Source of the DNA: Trichomonas vaginalis G3
Lineage: Eukaryota; Parabasalia; Trichomonadida; Trichomonadidae
Assembly: GCF_026262505.1 (NCBI RefSeq)
Contig: NC_067203.1
Location: 8,928,001-8,992,000 of the forward strand
Reading direction: 5' to 3'
Length of the DNA stretch: 64,000 bases
This document shows positions 19,689 through 30,490 of the stretch, piece by piece (within the stretch, counting starts at the first letter, position 1; each line of letters starts with the position of its first letter). Position numbers and translations under genes: made by a program. The notes below the pieces were generated by a model, which searched no databases, was not told the origin of the DNA, and was given only the letters and a program-made list of their open reading frames with translations.

Positions 19689-20933
19689 ATGATTCAAATA
19701 ACGAAATCATGCAAAGAATTAAAGCGTGTTGGCGTTCTTTCAGAATACGGACGATTTAATATCAATATTAATGGTCGAATAATCAAGACAAAGAAGTCTT
19801 CTGCAGTTTGTTTTTCAGATTTAATCCAAGAAAAATGTTTTATTAATAAATCGATATCATCATATGAAGCAAATCTATATCTTAAATGTGAAGATTCAAT
19901 TGACATACTTTCAGAGTTTCTAGAAACAGGAAAACTTGAGTTTGAAGAAGATGAATCACATTATCACGATTTATTTGAAATTGGAAAACATTTTGGAAAT
20001 CAATTATTCATAAAAATATATACAAAGCATGTTAAATTAGACAAATCTATTACAAAAGAAAACGTTTTTCAAAAGTATGAAATTTCAGTTTTTGAAAATG
20101 ATATTATAACAGAAAACGAATGCATTCGATTCATTTCATCACATTTGTATTGTTTATATGATAAAGATATCATTGAACATTTCGCAAAAAATGGTTATGA
20201 ATTTTGTGAAAAAATCATTACCTCAGACGAATTAAAGATCGACAACGAAGATCATTTATCTCTTTTACTTTTATCAATCTGCAAACAGAATGATACATTG
20301 TTTGACTTATTTAGATACATCAAACTTACATTTTGTTCACGAGAAACTTATGACATAATTTATAATTTTTGTATTGAGCATTCATTCGAAAGAGTTCTTC
20401 TTTCTATATATAACGAAACATTAAAGAATTATCATTCAAATCTTCGAGAAAATATTGAAATCTCAAATGAACCTATTTGTGCTTATGAATCTCATTATGA
20501 AGAAATTTCTAAGGAAATTAAAATAGAATTTACAGCTTCATCTGTCGCATTTGGAAGAAGTTTATCAGTTATAAATTCTTATCGAAATTATGCTAATTTC
20601 TCTACTAATAGTTCTCCAAATTCATGGATAAAAGCTGATCTAAAAGGATATAAATTAAAGCCAACATCTTATGTTTTGCAATCAACAGTTATAGGTTCTA
20701 TGAATTTATTGAGGCGATGGAAGCTAGAAGGAATCAAAGAAGATGGAACAACTGTTGTATTAGATAATGATAAATATTATGAATTTAAACAAAGCGAAAT
20801 CAAAGAATTTCCACTTGAAACAAACGAATATTTTGTATCTTTAAAATTAACTCAAACAGGAAAGACTTCAGACAATTATGATATTTTAATGATTAATATT
20901 TTCGATTTCAAAGGTGAATTAATAAAAAGATAA
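19689..20933 (+). CDS. BTB-type protein with discoidin-like C-terminus (414 aa)
   Basis: Residues about 20-100 fit a BTB/POZ domain: a short LNIN-type core, then ISSYEANLYLKCEDSIDILS and a C-terminal helix pair (LFEIGKHFGNQLFIKIYTKH). Residues 110-250 are helical, like a BACK region. Residues 260-414 look like the F5/8-type C (discoidin) fold: NSWIKADLKGYKLKPTSYVL, then RRWKLEGIKEDGTTVVLDND and FVSLKLTQTGKTSD. Trichomonads have a large family of such BTB-discoidin proteins; they are thought to act in protein interaction or ubiquitin ligase adaptors. I chose the ATG at 19689 because the 15 upstream residues are T-run translation. It is complete. Confidence 0.6.
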   Translation: MIQITKSCKELKRVGVLSEYGRFNININGRIIKTKKSSAVCFSDLIQEKCFINKSISSYEANLYLKCEDSIDILSEFLETGKLEFEEDESHYHDLFEIGKHFGNQLFIKIYTKHVKLDKSITKENVFQKYEISVFENDIITENECIRFISSHLYCLYDKDIIEHFAKNGYEFCEKIITSDELKIDNEDHLSLLLLSICKQNDTLFDLFRYIKLTFCSRETYDIIYNFCIEHSFERVLLSIYNETLKNYHSNLRENIEISNEPICAYESHYEEISKEIKIEFTASSVAFGRSLSVINSYRNYANFSTNSSPNSWIKADLKGYKLKPTSYVLQSTVIGSMNLLRRWKLEGIKEDGTTVVLDNDKYYEFKQSEIKEFPLETNEYFVSLKLTQTGKTSDNYDILMINIFDFKGELIKR

Positions 20934-20968
20934 AAATAGATTTTATCACACGATCATGAATGAATTGT

Positions 20969-22216
20969 TGTAAACAGAAATCCATCAAAAGTGACACCTC
21001 AGAAAAGCTAAATTATTGAATTTTTGGAACTTTTGATAGTGCACGTTTTTAAATATTAATTAAAGTAAATGTATATTTTGTAAAGATTCTTTTTAATAAA
21101 AAAATAAAATTTTGAAGAAGAACACAAAATCTTCTGAAAAATAATATCACATAAACTCATATTATTTTCTAATATATAACTATTTGATATAAAAATCAAA
21201 TTCAATGATCTTAAAAGCGAAGGATAACCTCAAAATTTACGAATATAATGAGTGGGAATATAATGCTTATCTATCATAAAACCATATGAAATATCAATTT
21301 TTGCTTTACGCCTAATTTTTGACGACAATTAGCAAAAAATGTTAAATGTTAACACTCAGTCCATTTGAATATGAAAAATAAAATTGACTTTGATTAAATG
21401 TTTTATTTATCATGCAATTCTTCTTGCGACCAAAGATTTGAATAAAAGTTCAAAAAATAAGATAGCTTAAGAAATAATATACGGTAGTGTTTACTAATAG
21501 ATGAATAGTATATAAATTCTATTAAAATGGATTTGATCCAAAAAAATATATAAATTTGATCATAAATAAAATCGTTTTAAATTACTTCTTCATTTAAATT
21601 ATAACAATTATTTTTGGTTTTATATTTTTTTGGATCAAATCCATTTTAATAGAATTTATATACTATTCATCTATTAGTAAACACTACCGTATATTATTTT
21701 TTAAGCTATCTTATTTTTTTAAGTTTTTTCAAATCTTTGGTCGCAAGAAGAATTGCATGATAAATAAAAACATTTAATCAAAGTCAATTTTATTTTTCAT
21801 ATTCAAATGGACTGAGTGTTAACATTTAACATTTTTTGCTAATTGTCGTCAAAAATTAGGCGTAAAGCAAAAATTGATATTTCATATGGTTTTATGATAG
21901 ATAAGCATTATATTCCCACTCATTATATTCGTAAATTTTGAGGTTTATCCTTCGCTTTTAAGATCATTGAATTTGATTTTTATATCAAATAGTTATATAT
22001 TAGAAAATAATATGAGTTTATGTGATATTATTTTTCAGAAGATTTCATTCTATATGCCTATGAAAAGTACTCTCAAAACTAACTTTTTCCTAATTATAAT
22101 TAAATCTAGAATATTGTATTATGCTTAGTATTATTTCATTTTTCTCATTCAATTTAGAATTTACAAATGTCAAAAAATTGAGAGCTGTCACTTTTGATGA
22201 ATTTCTGTTTATTACA
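20969..22216. mobile_element. Palindromic non-autonomous DNA element (1.25 kb)
   Basis: The outer ends form an imperfect inverted repeat: AACAGAAATCCATCAAAAGT at about 20973 and its near reverse complement at 22187-22215. Inside it, 21127-22045 is a long palindrome with arms of about 440 bp, nearly identical, around a loop of roughly 50 bp near 21570-21620. There is no coding potential. The layout is that of a foldback element or a hairpin-type miniature transposon moved by another element's transposase. No clear target duplication was found. High arm identity suggests recent formation or active gene conversion between the arms. Confidence 0.7.
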
Positions 22217-22405
22217 GAATAATCATATATATCATTCATCTCCAGTTGACTTCTTAAGCTCAAATGATTCCTTGCTTCTTTCTGGTAGACCCCAAATCAC
22301 ATGATAATTTCATGAAATATATCCCACGTAAGATCTTAAGATCCAGGAAATTTAGATTTTTTTTTGAAAAATAAGAAATAATCATCTAAAATAAAAAGAA
22401 AATAT

Positions 22406-25012
22406 TTATTTCTTATTAATGCATTGTCGGTGATACAAAGCACCTGTTGGAGTTCTTTCGAAAGTAGAATATCCAAGTTTCTTTCCGCATCCTTCGCAAT
22501 CAACATCTTCATTAACTGCAATCTTGACTGCTTGTGCTCTTAACAATCTGTACTGTGCTTCGAATTGTTCTGCTTCTGCGTGGGCAGCTTCAATTTCAGC
22601 ATCTCTCTTAGTTGCGATCAAAGACCTGTACAACTGCTCGACAAACATGAGTGTTGTGTCCAAGGAAGCATTTGTATTAAGTGAACCTAAAGCATAAGAA
22701 ATATCAATAATATCAATATTCTTTGTTAACAATTTCGTTAGTTCCGATAAGAATTCTTCTTGCGACAATTCAGCCTTCACCTTTTCTATCAGCAGTTCGA
22801 AAGCCTTTGGAGGGTTTGAGCAATCTCTGCATGAAAGAGCAGCTTTTTCTGGATCGCCGTTGTTATTTGCCCATATAATATCGAGGGCCTCTTTATATTT
22901 ATCTGCAGCAAGGAAGATGGAGATCTTCAGGGAGGAAGATGTGAAATCTGCCACGCTATTTAACAATTTAGTCTTATCTAATTCGTTAAATTCAGTGGAT
23001 ACCAAGTTCTGCAAGTAATCAGATAACTCGCGTTCGATATCTTCAATGGGAGGATGTCCATTTGGAGATCTGATTACGCATTTAAGGTAAGAAACGGTAG
23101 AATAATCGAAATCAGGCTTATGGAGTGATGAAAGTGCTGTACACAAATCGTTGGCCAATTTGGCAATGATGGTCGACCGACCAACTAACGAAGAATTATG
23201 AACAGTTCCAAGTAGGAACAATTGCTGTAGAGCAGGGAAGTTCTCGGTGACGTAGGCTGTTGCCTTGTTCATGTCTACCCTTGGATCTGTGAGAATTTCC
23301 ATACCGCGAATTGGATCTGCCTTGATAAAGGAATCCGCGTGCTCTTTGATGAATTCCCAGTCACCAGAGTTGGCCTTGAGTAATCCGATGACGATATCAA
23401 TGACTTCTGTGCTTCTATCTGTTGTCAATGCGAAAGATTTCATTGCTAACTTGGCTTCTCCGAGCAATGAGTAGACAATAAGGCGAGTGGAGTGATCAGG
23501 AATTGTATCCATGAACTTTATGATGATATCCTTGTTGTAATTGTTCTTGGATTTGATTAATTGAGAAATTTCAGGAGTTTTCTTCTGGAGGATGAGGATT
23601 TCGAGGGTCGCTGTCTGGAATATCTCTTGTATTCTCGCTATTTCTTCATACTCTTCCTTGGATACCGTGTTTTTGAGTTCTTTCGGATAATGTTGCTTCA
23701 AAGCAGCCAAAAGAGACTGTAAGGATTGTGGAGATGAGTCGAGTTGGGACTCTTCGAAGTATCTTGGCTCGTATTCTACGATTTCTTCTCCAATTTCTTC
23801 CTCTTCTTCGTCATATTCTTTTTTATGAACGTAAAAGTGCAATTGCGAGAACAGAGTAAGGATGTCCAGAATGTATCTTCTGAATTCGGGGTAATCAAAC
23901 AGCTTCAAAGCCATATCTCTGAAAGGATACGTAATTTGAACGGTATTTTGTATAGTTTTCTGAATCGTATTGTTCCAGGCGACTTGGAAGAAGGCGCAGA
24001 TGGTTGCTGCCTCGGCATCAGGAAGCTTCTTCGATAGATCTTTCATTTGATTACGAGATAACAAATCAAATGCTTCGTAAACATCAAAAAGTTGGTAGAC
24101 ATGTTTATCATTTGCGAAGAAAGTATAGTCCCTGGCATCAATCTTCATTGCTGTCGTAGAATGAAGGCCAATTCCAGGTAATTTGAACGGTTCGTTCGCA
24201 AAATCGTAAATATACTGGGAGGTATCGGTCGTAGAGAAGTATCCCTTTGGAACTTTTGTGTTGTTGAATGGTACATTGTCGAAATTGATTTTATTTACCC
24301 TTGCGTCGAGATTTTGATTGATATAAGATGCCATATTTTCTGTAAAGAAGATATAGCTTGTACGAGATGCACAAATAGAAGTCGGTGAAGGATGATTTGT
24401 CTGATTATGAAGATTTTCGCAAGGATTCGACATTTTAATCCTATCATCAGGTTGATTGAGGTTGATTTTGACGATAGCATTTTTAAGGACAACTAACGCG
24501 CTTGGATAGTTTAATGAAACCGATAAAATATCTTCTTCAAATTCAATTTCTTTTTTATCATCGATATTTGAGTAATCCGGGATGAATGTAAGTATGTTTT
24601 TCTTTGTGTAGATAATAGATTGATTCATTTCTAAAGAATACTGGTTGAGAGCGTAAAAATCGCAATCATAAGTAAAGTAGAGAGGAGAATCAACGCCAGG
24701 TTTCCATTTACATAACGGTGCACTATCAGTGGACTTCAAATATAATATTAAGCTGTCATTATAAGATTTAATTTCTTTAATGTAATAATCTCCAAAACTG
24801 ATATCAAGAGCGTCACCATCTTTTGTTGCTGTAACTACTCCATTAAGATTTCCAAGCTCATAGAAACTGAATCGTGCTTTATAGTCTTCTAATTCGCGAA
24901 CAACAACTAATTTCTGATCTATATGGGCAATTGTTTGAATTCTATGGCTGTCATGTTTGTTTTCTAACCCTAAATCCAAAGGGACCATCAAATACTGATG
25001 GACGCTTTTCAT
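22406..25012 (-). CDS. Vps18/Pep3-like vacuolar sorting protein (868 aa)
   Basis: Residues 1-330 are beta-rich with repeated short strands, fitting the N-terminal beta-propeller of Vps18. Residues about 340-800 are helical, with paired-helix repeats of the clathrin heavy chain type (for example EALDIIWANNNGDPEKAALS). The C-terminus carries a short RING-like zinc motif, CEGC at 839-842 and HRQC at 861-864. Vps18 is a core subunit of HOPS and CORVET, which tether late endosomes and lysosomes before fusion. The length suits the family (about 850-1000 aa). The start at 25012 is the first ATG of the frame; no clear TCA initiator was seen upstream. GC content is higher than in the surrounding DNA. 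Confidence 0.72.
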   Translation of the reverse strand: MKSVHQYLMVPLDLGLENKHDSHRIQTIAHIDQKLVVVRELEDYKARFSFYELGNLNGVVTATKDGDALDISFGDYYIKEIKSYNDSLILYLKSTDSAPLCKWKPGVDSPLYFTYDCDFYALNQYSLEMNQSIIYTKKNILTFIPDYSNIDDKKEIEFEEDILSVSLNYPSALVVLKNAIVKINLNQPDDRIKMSNPCENLHNQTNHPSPTSICASRTSYIFFTENMASYINQNLDARVNKINFDNVPFNNTKVPKGYFSTTDTSQYIYDFANEPFKLPGIGLHSTTAMKIDARDYTFFANDKHVYQLFDVYEAFDLLSRNQMKDLSKKLPDAEAATICAFFQVAWNNTIQKTIQNTVQITYPFRDMALKLFDYPEFRRYILDILTLFSQLHFYVHKKEYDEEEEEIGEEIVEYEPRYFEESQLDSSPQSLQSLLAALKQHYPKELKNTVSKEEYEEIARIQEIFQTATLEILILQKKTPEISQLIKSKNNYNKDIIIKFMDTIPDHSTRLIVYSLLGEAKLAMKSFALTTDRSTEVIDIVIGLLKANSGDWEFIKEHADSFIKADPIRGMEILTDPRVDMNKATAYVTENFPALQQLFLLGTVHNSSLVGRSTIIAKLANDLCTALSSLHKPDFDYSTVSYLKCVIRSPNGHPPIEDIERELSDYLQNLVSTEFNELDKTKLLNSVADFTSSSLKISIFLAADKYKEALDIIWANNNGDPEKAALSCRDCSNPPKAFELLIEKVKAELSQEEFLSELTKLLTKNIDIIDISYALGSLNTNASLDTTLMFVEQLYRSLIATKRDAEIEAAHAEAEQFEAQYRLLRAQAVKIAVNEDVDCEGCGKKLGYSTFERTPTGALYHRQCINKK

Positions 25013-25352
25013 CAGGGAAAAAAATTAATTTTTTTATATCGTTCTATTTTTTTAATCACATTGGTGCTTCACACCGATAAGATCAAGATTTTTTTATTTC
25101 ATTTTAATCAATAGATCGAATTGGCATCTCGAAGATACCTATTTTTGTTGACTTAGAATTAATTATTTTGGGTCCGATTTAACAAAATCATTTTGCATTT
25201 GAAAATAAATTGAAACATTTTAATAAATATGTAATTTCATAGTTAATACTTAGATATTAAGGGCCATTATGACAAAAAATATATTGGATTTTTTTTCATG
25301 GTTTATCTTTTGTAACAATGATTGAAAGATAATAACCAAATATATCAAGAAA
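25013..25352. other. Intergenic DNA between Vps18-like gene and ankyrin gene
   Basis: AT-rich, no gene. It contains the region upstream of the Vps18-like gene (T-runs at 25025-25100) and the 3' flank of the ankyrin gene. Confidence 0.5.
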
Positions 25353-25545
25353 TTATTTTCTTGTAATTGATAATAAATATTCTCTTACTGCTCCTTTCGA
25401 TTCATCAAGTGCTGTTTTTCCTTTATCATTCTTTGCAAATTTATTAGCTCCAACCGAGATAAGATATTTAACAACTTCAAGACGACCTTTCCATGATGCC
25501 CTAATGAGTGGAGTATATCCATCATTATCCTTTGCTTCTTTATTA
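25353..25545 (-). pseudogene. Ankyrin-repeat gene, 3' end (cut off by 8-kb insertion)
   Basis: Encodes NKEAKDNDGYTPLIRASWKG, one further ankyrin repeat (LEVVKYLISVGANKFAKND), and a C-terminal cap ending YLLSITRK plus stop. It is the natural end of the gene whose 5' part lies at 33574-34765. Removing the inserted element together with one copy of its TA duplication makes the repeat motif VGANKEAKD read through, which shows the two parts were one gene. Confidence 0.88.
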
Positions 25546-25567
25546 CCCTTAAATTTTTGTTATTGGA

Positions 25568-26836
25568 CGAAAAAGTGACACCAAATCACACTTGTTTGTT
25601 GAATCTTACCATTCCAGATAAATATAGCAACTTGATTTTATGAAATTAGACAGATATATATGTGTACTTTTATCCCGTGTTGTTTTCTCGAAAACCTAAT
25701 ATCCTATGGGGATGCTGATTTTGAGCTTGTGTAAAAGTCAAGTGTCAATTATATGGCAATATTCTACCATATGTGGTGATTATATTTGAATATGTGTCTT
25801 TGTTCAAATTAAAAGTTTGAGGTGAAATTAGCCTTATTGTATTTTGATGTGGTATTATTTATGGATTTCTTTGATGTAATATATTAATATATCATGAGTA
25901 AATGCCAATAATAGCTTTTATTGAGATTTTTGCACAAATCATGTCAAAAGATTATTGATGTTTGACATGATCATGAGTTATGCTTTTTTTTGACTTGTCG
26001 GGGTATTTTGCCTAATGGTTAGAACAGAATGGCTATGTGTTGTCGATAATCATAAATAATTTATTTGGCGCTATTTTGTTTATCTAATTGGTAACTATAT
26101 ATTCAGGGGCTAAGACTGTTTCTAGAAATAATGTACATAATAAGAAGGCTAGAAGTCGTGGTTTTTTGGCGTATTACAAAAATATCCTATAAAGAATCAT
26201 ATTTGAGCCATATTTTTAAATGCAATGATATATTTATGGAATTTATATCTAGGATATATAAAGTAATATGAAATTAATACTGAATAAAAAAAAATATAAA
26301 AAAAATTAAAGGAAATTAAGTAAAAATATGTTAAACATTTGTGAAATATAGGCAGAAAATGTGGAGTTACATTTATCATCAAGAAATATGTTTAAAATTT
26401 TTGAATAAAAAAAAGATTCGATTAGAACAAATTATAAAGTGAAAGTATAAATCTTACATAAGAAGGTTAATGATTCGTTATATAAAATACTAAATTTTAA
26501 TAGAAGAAAATTAAGAAATAAGCGATCTTATATTATTATTAAGGAAACAAAAAATGATATTTTTGGCATAATGGTATGGTTTGTATGTCAGGATTAAATG
26601 GATTGAGTTCGAATCAAGACAGTATAATTTTTTTAATTTTCGCATTTGATAATCATAATATTAAAATGGGATAAATTTAATGATTTATTTATATGGTAGC
26701 TTTCAAATATATAAATATCAAAGAAAATGGCAAACTTTTTTCTTAAATTTTTTTGTTTTACCAATAAATTCCTCAATTTCGATCAAACGAATGGTTTTAT
26801 TTGTCTTAATATTCAATTATATATATGAATGCCGAT
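25568..26836. other. Non-coding left part of the 8-kb element
   Basis: About 1.3 kb of AT-rich DNA with no supported gene. Two short stretches resemble tRNA promoter boxes (about 25998-26030 and 26570-26625, the latter with GAGTTCGAATC) but neither folds into a convincing tRNA. Confidence 0.4.
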
Positions 26837-27023
26837 AATGTGGTCGAGATGAACGGTTAGAGGCGGTTTAAAAATGTATGGCCTGCTAGCCAGATGTTAC
26901 AGCTTGAAGCCGGTTGGGTTCCGAATCTTCGCCTCCTGAGATCTCACGAAGATCGCCCAATTCAGAAAAACGCCTCCCCTTGGTGCGCTTGAGCTGCCTG
27001 CATAGTTAGCAGATCATTTTTTT
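26837..27023 (+). ncRNA. Candidate polymerase III-type small RNA gene
   Basis: A GC-rich island of about 180 bp in very AT-rich DNA. It has an A-box-like TGGTCGAGATGAACGG at 26841, a B-box-like GGGTTCCGAATC at 26916, and a run of seven T at 27017-27023 that would end polymerase III transcription. ATCTTCG at 26925 pairs with CGAAGAT at 26947 as a 7-bp stem, and GAGGCG at about 26870 can pair with CGCCTC at about 26930. It does not fold as a canonical tRNA; it may be a degenerate tRNA-like sequence or an unknown structured RNA. Confidence 0.35.
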
Positions 27024-27149
27024 GCTTTAGGTTTTTAGCAATCTTTAAATTGTTAGATCATTGATGCAATGAGTATGAAAATATTCATGCATGAGACAAG
27101 AACGTTCCTCATTTGAAACTAGTATGCAGGAATAGATCGAACAATTTAA

Positions 27150-28012
27150 GATATTAGTGGGCTGCAACTATTGAGTTCTAATTTGGGAAGACACTGCAAC
27201 TGCATATGTCCCAAAATGGCGTACTGTTCGGCAATCAGGATCAGATAGCCGTACTTTGACCGATAAGAGTGTAATATGCACTCTTGTCGGTCTGCATGTG
27301 TCATTCTGGGAGACATTGTCACTGCATGTCTCCCAGAATGGAACACTGTTCCGCATTCATAACTTGAATGCGGAACTTTGACCGACAAGAGTGTATTGTG
27401 CACTCTTGTCGGTCACAATGTCTCATTCTGGGAGACATTGTCACTGCATGTCTCCCACAATGAGACAATCTTCTGCAATCAGAATGTGATTGCAAAAGTT
27501 TGACCGACAAGAGTGTATTGTGCACTCTTGTCGGTCACAATGTCTCATTCTGGGAGACATTGTCACTGCATGTCTCCCACAATGAGACAATCTTCTGCAA
27601 TCAGAATGTGATTGCAAAAGTTTGACCGACAAGAGTGTATTGTGCACTCTTGTCGGTCACAATGTCTCATTCTGGGAGACATTGTCACTGCATGTCTCCC
27701 ACAATGAGACAATCTTCTGCAATCAGAATGTGATTGCAAAAGTTTGACCGACAAGAGTGTATTGTGCACTCTTGTCGGTCACAATGTCTCATTCTGGGAG
27801 ACATTGTCACTGCATGTCTCCCACAATGAGACAATCTTCTGCAATCAGAATGTGATTGCAAAAGTTTGACCGACAAGAGTGTATTGTGCACTCTTGTCGG
27901 TCACAATGTCTCATTCTGGGAGACATTGTCACTGCATGTCTCCCACAATGAGACAATCTTCTGCAATCAGAATGTGATTGCAAAAGTTTGACCGACAAGA
28001 GTCTAATATGCA
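27150..28012 (-). repeat. 122-bp hairpin satellite, left array (about 7 units)
   Basis: Units of 122 bp repeat from about 27380 to 28012 almost without change; two diverged units precede them. Each unit contains three self-complementary blocks: ACCGACAAGAGTG with its complement, GTCTCATTCTGGGAGACA with its partner block, and a third block around TGCAATCAGAATGTGATTGC. In the diverged units the third block is different (TTCCGCATTCA pairing with TGAATGCGGAA) yet still self-complementary. 122 is not a multiple of three, and the short open frames inside shift from unit to unit, so it is not coding. Confidence 0.92.
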
Positions 28013-28201
28013 CTCTTACTTCTCATATATAATTATTAAACAACCCCTTCTATCTTTCAAATCTTATTTTACCTTATTAATATTTATTTTCTATTTTTTG
28101 TGCTTTATATAACTTATGGCCTGTACTTAACTATTTTACAGACTATGCTGAGTTATTCCCAAATTTAAATATGTGACAAAAATACATATATACTCCCTTC
28201 A
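28013..28201. repeat. Giant palindrome, unique part of left arm
   Basis: Reverse complement of about 31518-31706. It continues at 30942-31144 beyond the inserted foldback element. The full palindrome has arms of about 930 bp, with a loop at 31145-31314. Confidence 0.85.
28193..28201 (+). repeat. 9-bp target duplication, left copy (CTCCCTTCA)
   Basis: Repeated directly at 30933-30941. The uninterrupted right palindrome arm (31519-31526 region) has the site once, so it preserves the pre-insertion sequence. Nine bases fits Mutator-like elements. Confidence 0.9.
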
Positions 28202-28670
28202 GGGCTTGGGTATAATCGGCGTCATATTGGCGTCACAACCGTTTTCATTCAATTTTGAAAGGTTTACGGCGTCATGAAGATAGAATTCAAATAGGGTCGC
28301 GTCACATGTAAAGTGTCAAAAATATTTTGATGAACACTAAACTCTTCCCGTGTTCAATTTTTAAAGGTAATATTATAGATACAGTTTCCTGTAATGTGAG
28401 AGATTTATAAATTATAGTTAGTTTTATCAATATCCATTTACTTGATCAAGAGTGATTATGTGTAAACTTCTCAATTTTATCATAGAGAAAGCATCACAAT
28501 TCTTTCAAAAAAATTTAAAGAGTAAAGAAAATAAAATCGAATTATTTATATTTGTAAATATAATTTGATTATGATATTACAATTTAGAAGAAAATAGACT
28601 TTTGGTATAAAAAAAAGTATTCAAAAATAAATTTAAATATCTCGTTTATTATCTAATTTTAAATCTATTT

Positions 28671-28948
28671 TTAAATTTTTATAAAAATACACTTTTCATA
28701 AGTATTCAATATTTGAGAATCCGCTCCAAAAAAGAAAAGATTCTCTTATATTTGCTTATATAAAAGGGGACTCTCTATCAGAATCGAATGTATGAATTCA
28801 GCGCCTCTGATAGAGAGTTTCCTCTTATATAAGCAACTTTTTTTTCATGCGATATTGTGTATCAAAACACAAAAATCTACTATTGTGAGAAATTAAACCC
28901 TGCGAGGTACCAGTCTAGAACTGGCACTTCGCAGGGTTTAATTTCTCT
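28671..28948 (+). repeat. Long inverted repeat, left arm
   Basis: Pairs with 30210-30490 with few differences. It contains further hairpins of its own: GACTCTCTATCAGA with TCTGATAGAGAGT, GCTTATATAA with TTATATAAGC, and GAGAAATTAAACCCTGCGA with TCGCAGGGTTTAATTTCTC. Confidence 0.85.
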
Positions 28949-29008
28949 TGATGGATGACAAATCTTACTCGCAATTATGAATCATTGAGAGCAATGATTG
29001 GCACTTGT

Positions 29009-30190
29009 CTTGAGAAATTAAAGACTGTGGAAAACCGTTTTACATGTTAGTTCCCCACAGACTTTAGTTTAAGCCAGATAAATGGGAAAGTTTACCAGCT
29101 ATCTGGAAGGAATTGCTCCTTATGATGCATACATTGTATGTGTGTACATCATATGGAGCAATTCCTTCAATTAAACGAAAAAAACTTTGGTGCAATCTTG
29201 AACGATTGCACCAAAGTTTTCGAACTTTACTGAGAGAATTGAAGGGTGAGAGATACATAGTCTATCTATGTACCTCCCGCCCTTCAATTCCAATTCTAAA
29301 TGGAGAAACTTTGTTTGAATGTTATCTTATTCAAACAAAGTTTCTCCCATTTAGAGTTGGAATAGGAGCCTACGAAGCACTGATATATAATCAGTGCTTT
29401 GTAGGTCCCTATTCCTAATACAAACTTCGAAAACTCGGTCGCAATTCCATCTGATTGCGACCGAGCTTTCGAACTTTCCAGAGGGAATTGAAGGGTGAGA
29501 GGTATATAGTATGCCTATATGCCTCTCACCCTCCAATTCCTTCTCTGAAGCTGGGAAATTTTGTCTGAATGTTAAATTATTCGGACAAAATTTCCCAGCT
29601 TCAGAGAGGGAATGGAAGCCTACCAGGCACTGATACATAATCAGTGCCTTGTGGGTTCATATTCCTAATAGAAAGTTCGAAAACTTTGGTGCAATCAGCA
29701 ACGATTGCACCAAAGTTTTCGAACTTCGTATAAGGAACTGAAGGGTGAGAGGTGTATAGTTTATCTATATGCTTCCCACCCTCCAATACCCTCCCTGAAA
29801 GCGGGAAACTTTGTCTGAATGTTAAACTATTCAGACAAAGTTTCCAGCTTTAAGAGAAGGAATTGATGGCTATGGCGTACTGATTCATAATCAGTACATC
29901 ATAGCTATCAATTCCTTAGAATCAGTTCAAAAACTTGTGTGCAATGAGATGCCATTGCACACAAGTTTTTGAGCTTTGTATAGTGAATTGAAGGGTGAGA
30001 GGTGTATAAGCATACTATATGCCTCTCACCCTTCAATTCCAATTCTAAATGGGAGAAACTTTGCATTAATGTTATCTTACTCTAGCAAATCTCTCTCCAT
30101 TTAGAGTTGGAATAGGAGCCTACGAAGCACTGAAATATAATCAGTGTCTTGCAAACTCCTATTCCTAATAAAAATTTAGAAAACTTTGGC
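29009..30190. repeat. Hairpin array: about four copies of a 250-bp unit of four hairpins
   Basis: Hairpin types follow each other in fixed order, each 50-65 bp. Type A has arms such as CTTTGGTGCAATC/GATTGCACCAAAG. Type B has GAATTGAAGGGTGAGAGG with its complement. Type C has TGGGAAATTTTGTC/GACAAAATTTCCCA. Type D has CCTACCAGGCACTGAT/ATCAGTGCCTTGTGGG. Between copies the arms differ, but both arms change together: type A reads CTCGGTCGCAATC/GATTGCGACCGAG in the second copy and CTTGTGTGCAATG/CATTGCACACAAG in the fourth. No coding signal. Confidence 0.92.
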
Positions 30191-30209
30191 GCATTTGATT
30201 ATTGTATCT

Positions 30210-30490
30210 TTTCAAGAGAAATTAAACCCTGCGAAGTGCCAGTTTAGACTGGTACCTCGCAGGTTTAATTTCTCACAATAGTAGATTTTTGTGTTTTGAT
30301 ACACAATATCGCATGAAAAAAAAGTTGCTTATATAAGAGGAAACTCTCTATCAGAGGCGCTGAATTCATACATTCGATTCTGATAGAGAGTCCCCTTTTA
30401 TATAAGCAAATATAAGAGAATCTTTTCTTTTTTGGAGCGGATTCTCAAATATTGAATACTTATGAAAAGTGTATTTTTATAAAAATTTAA
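30210..30490 (-). repeat. Long inverted repeat, right arm
   Basis: Reverse complement of 28671-28948, closing the outer stem of the foldback element. Confidence 0.85.

Noticed and set aside
25998-26030. A-box-like TTGCCTAATGGTTAGAAC
   Set aside because: No matching B box or cloverleaf within range.
26565-26630. tRNA-like stretch with GGCATAATGGTA and GAGTTCGAATC
   Set aside because: The T-arm would pair poorly and no acceptor stem forms; most likely a degenerate tRNA-derived sequence or chance.
27319-28013. A series of 68-residue open frames in the satellite, nearly identical (MHNTLLSVKLLQSHSDCRRL), also at 31706-32284
   Set aside because: They follow the 122-bp repeat, overlap each other in shifting frames, contain the hairpin blocks and have no start signal; they are by-products of the repeat.
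29064-29786. Short open frames on both strands in the hairpin array
   Set aside because: Self-complementary DNA gives mirrored frames on both strands; they are not conserved between copies.
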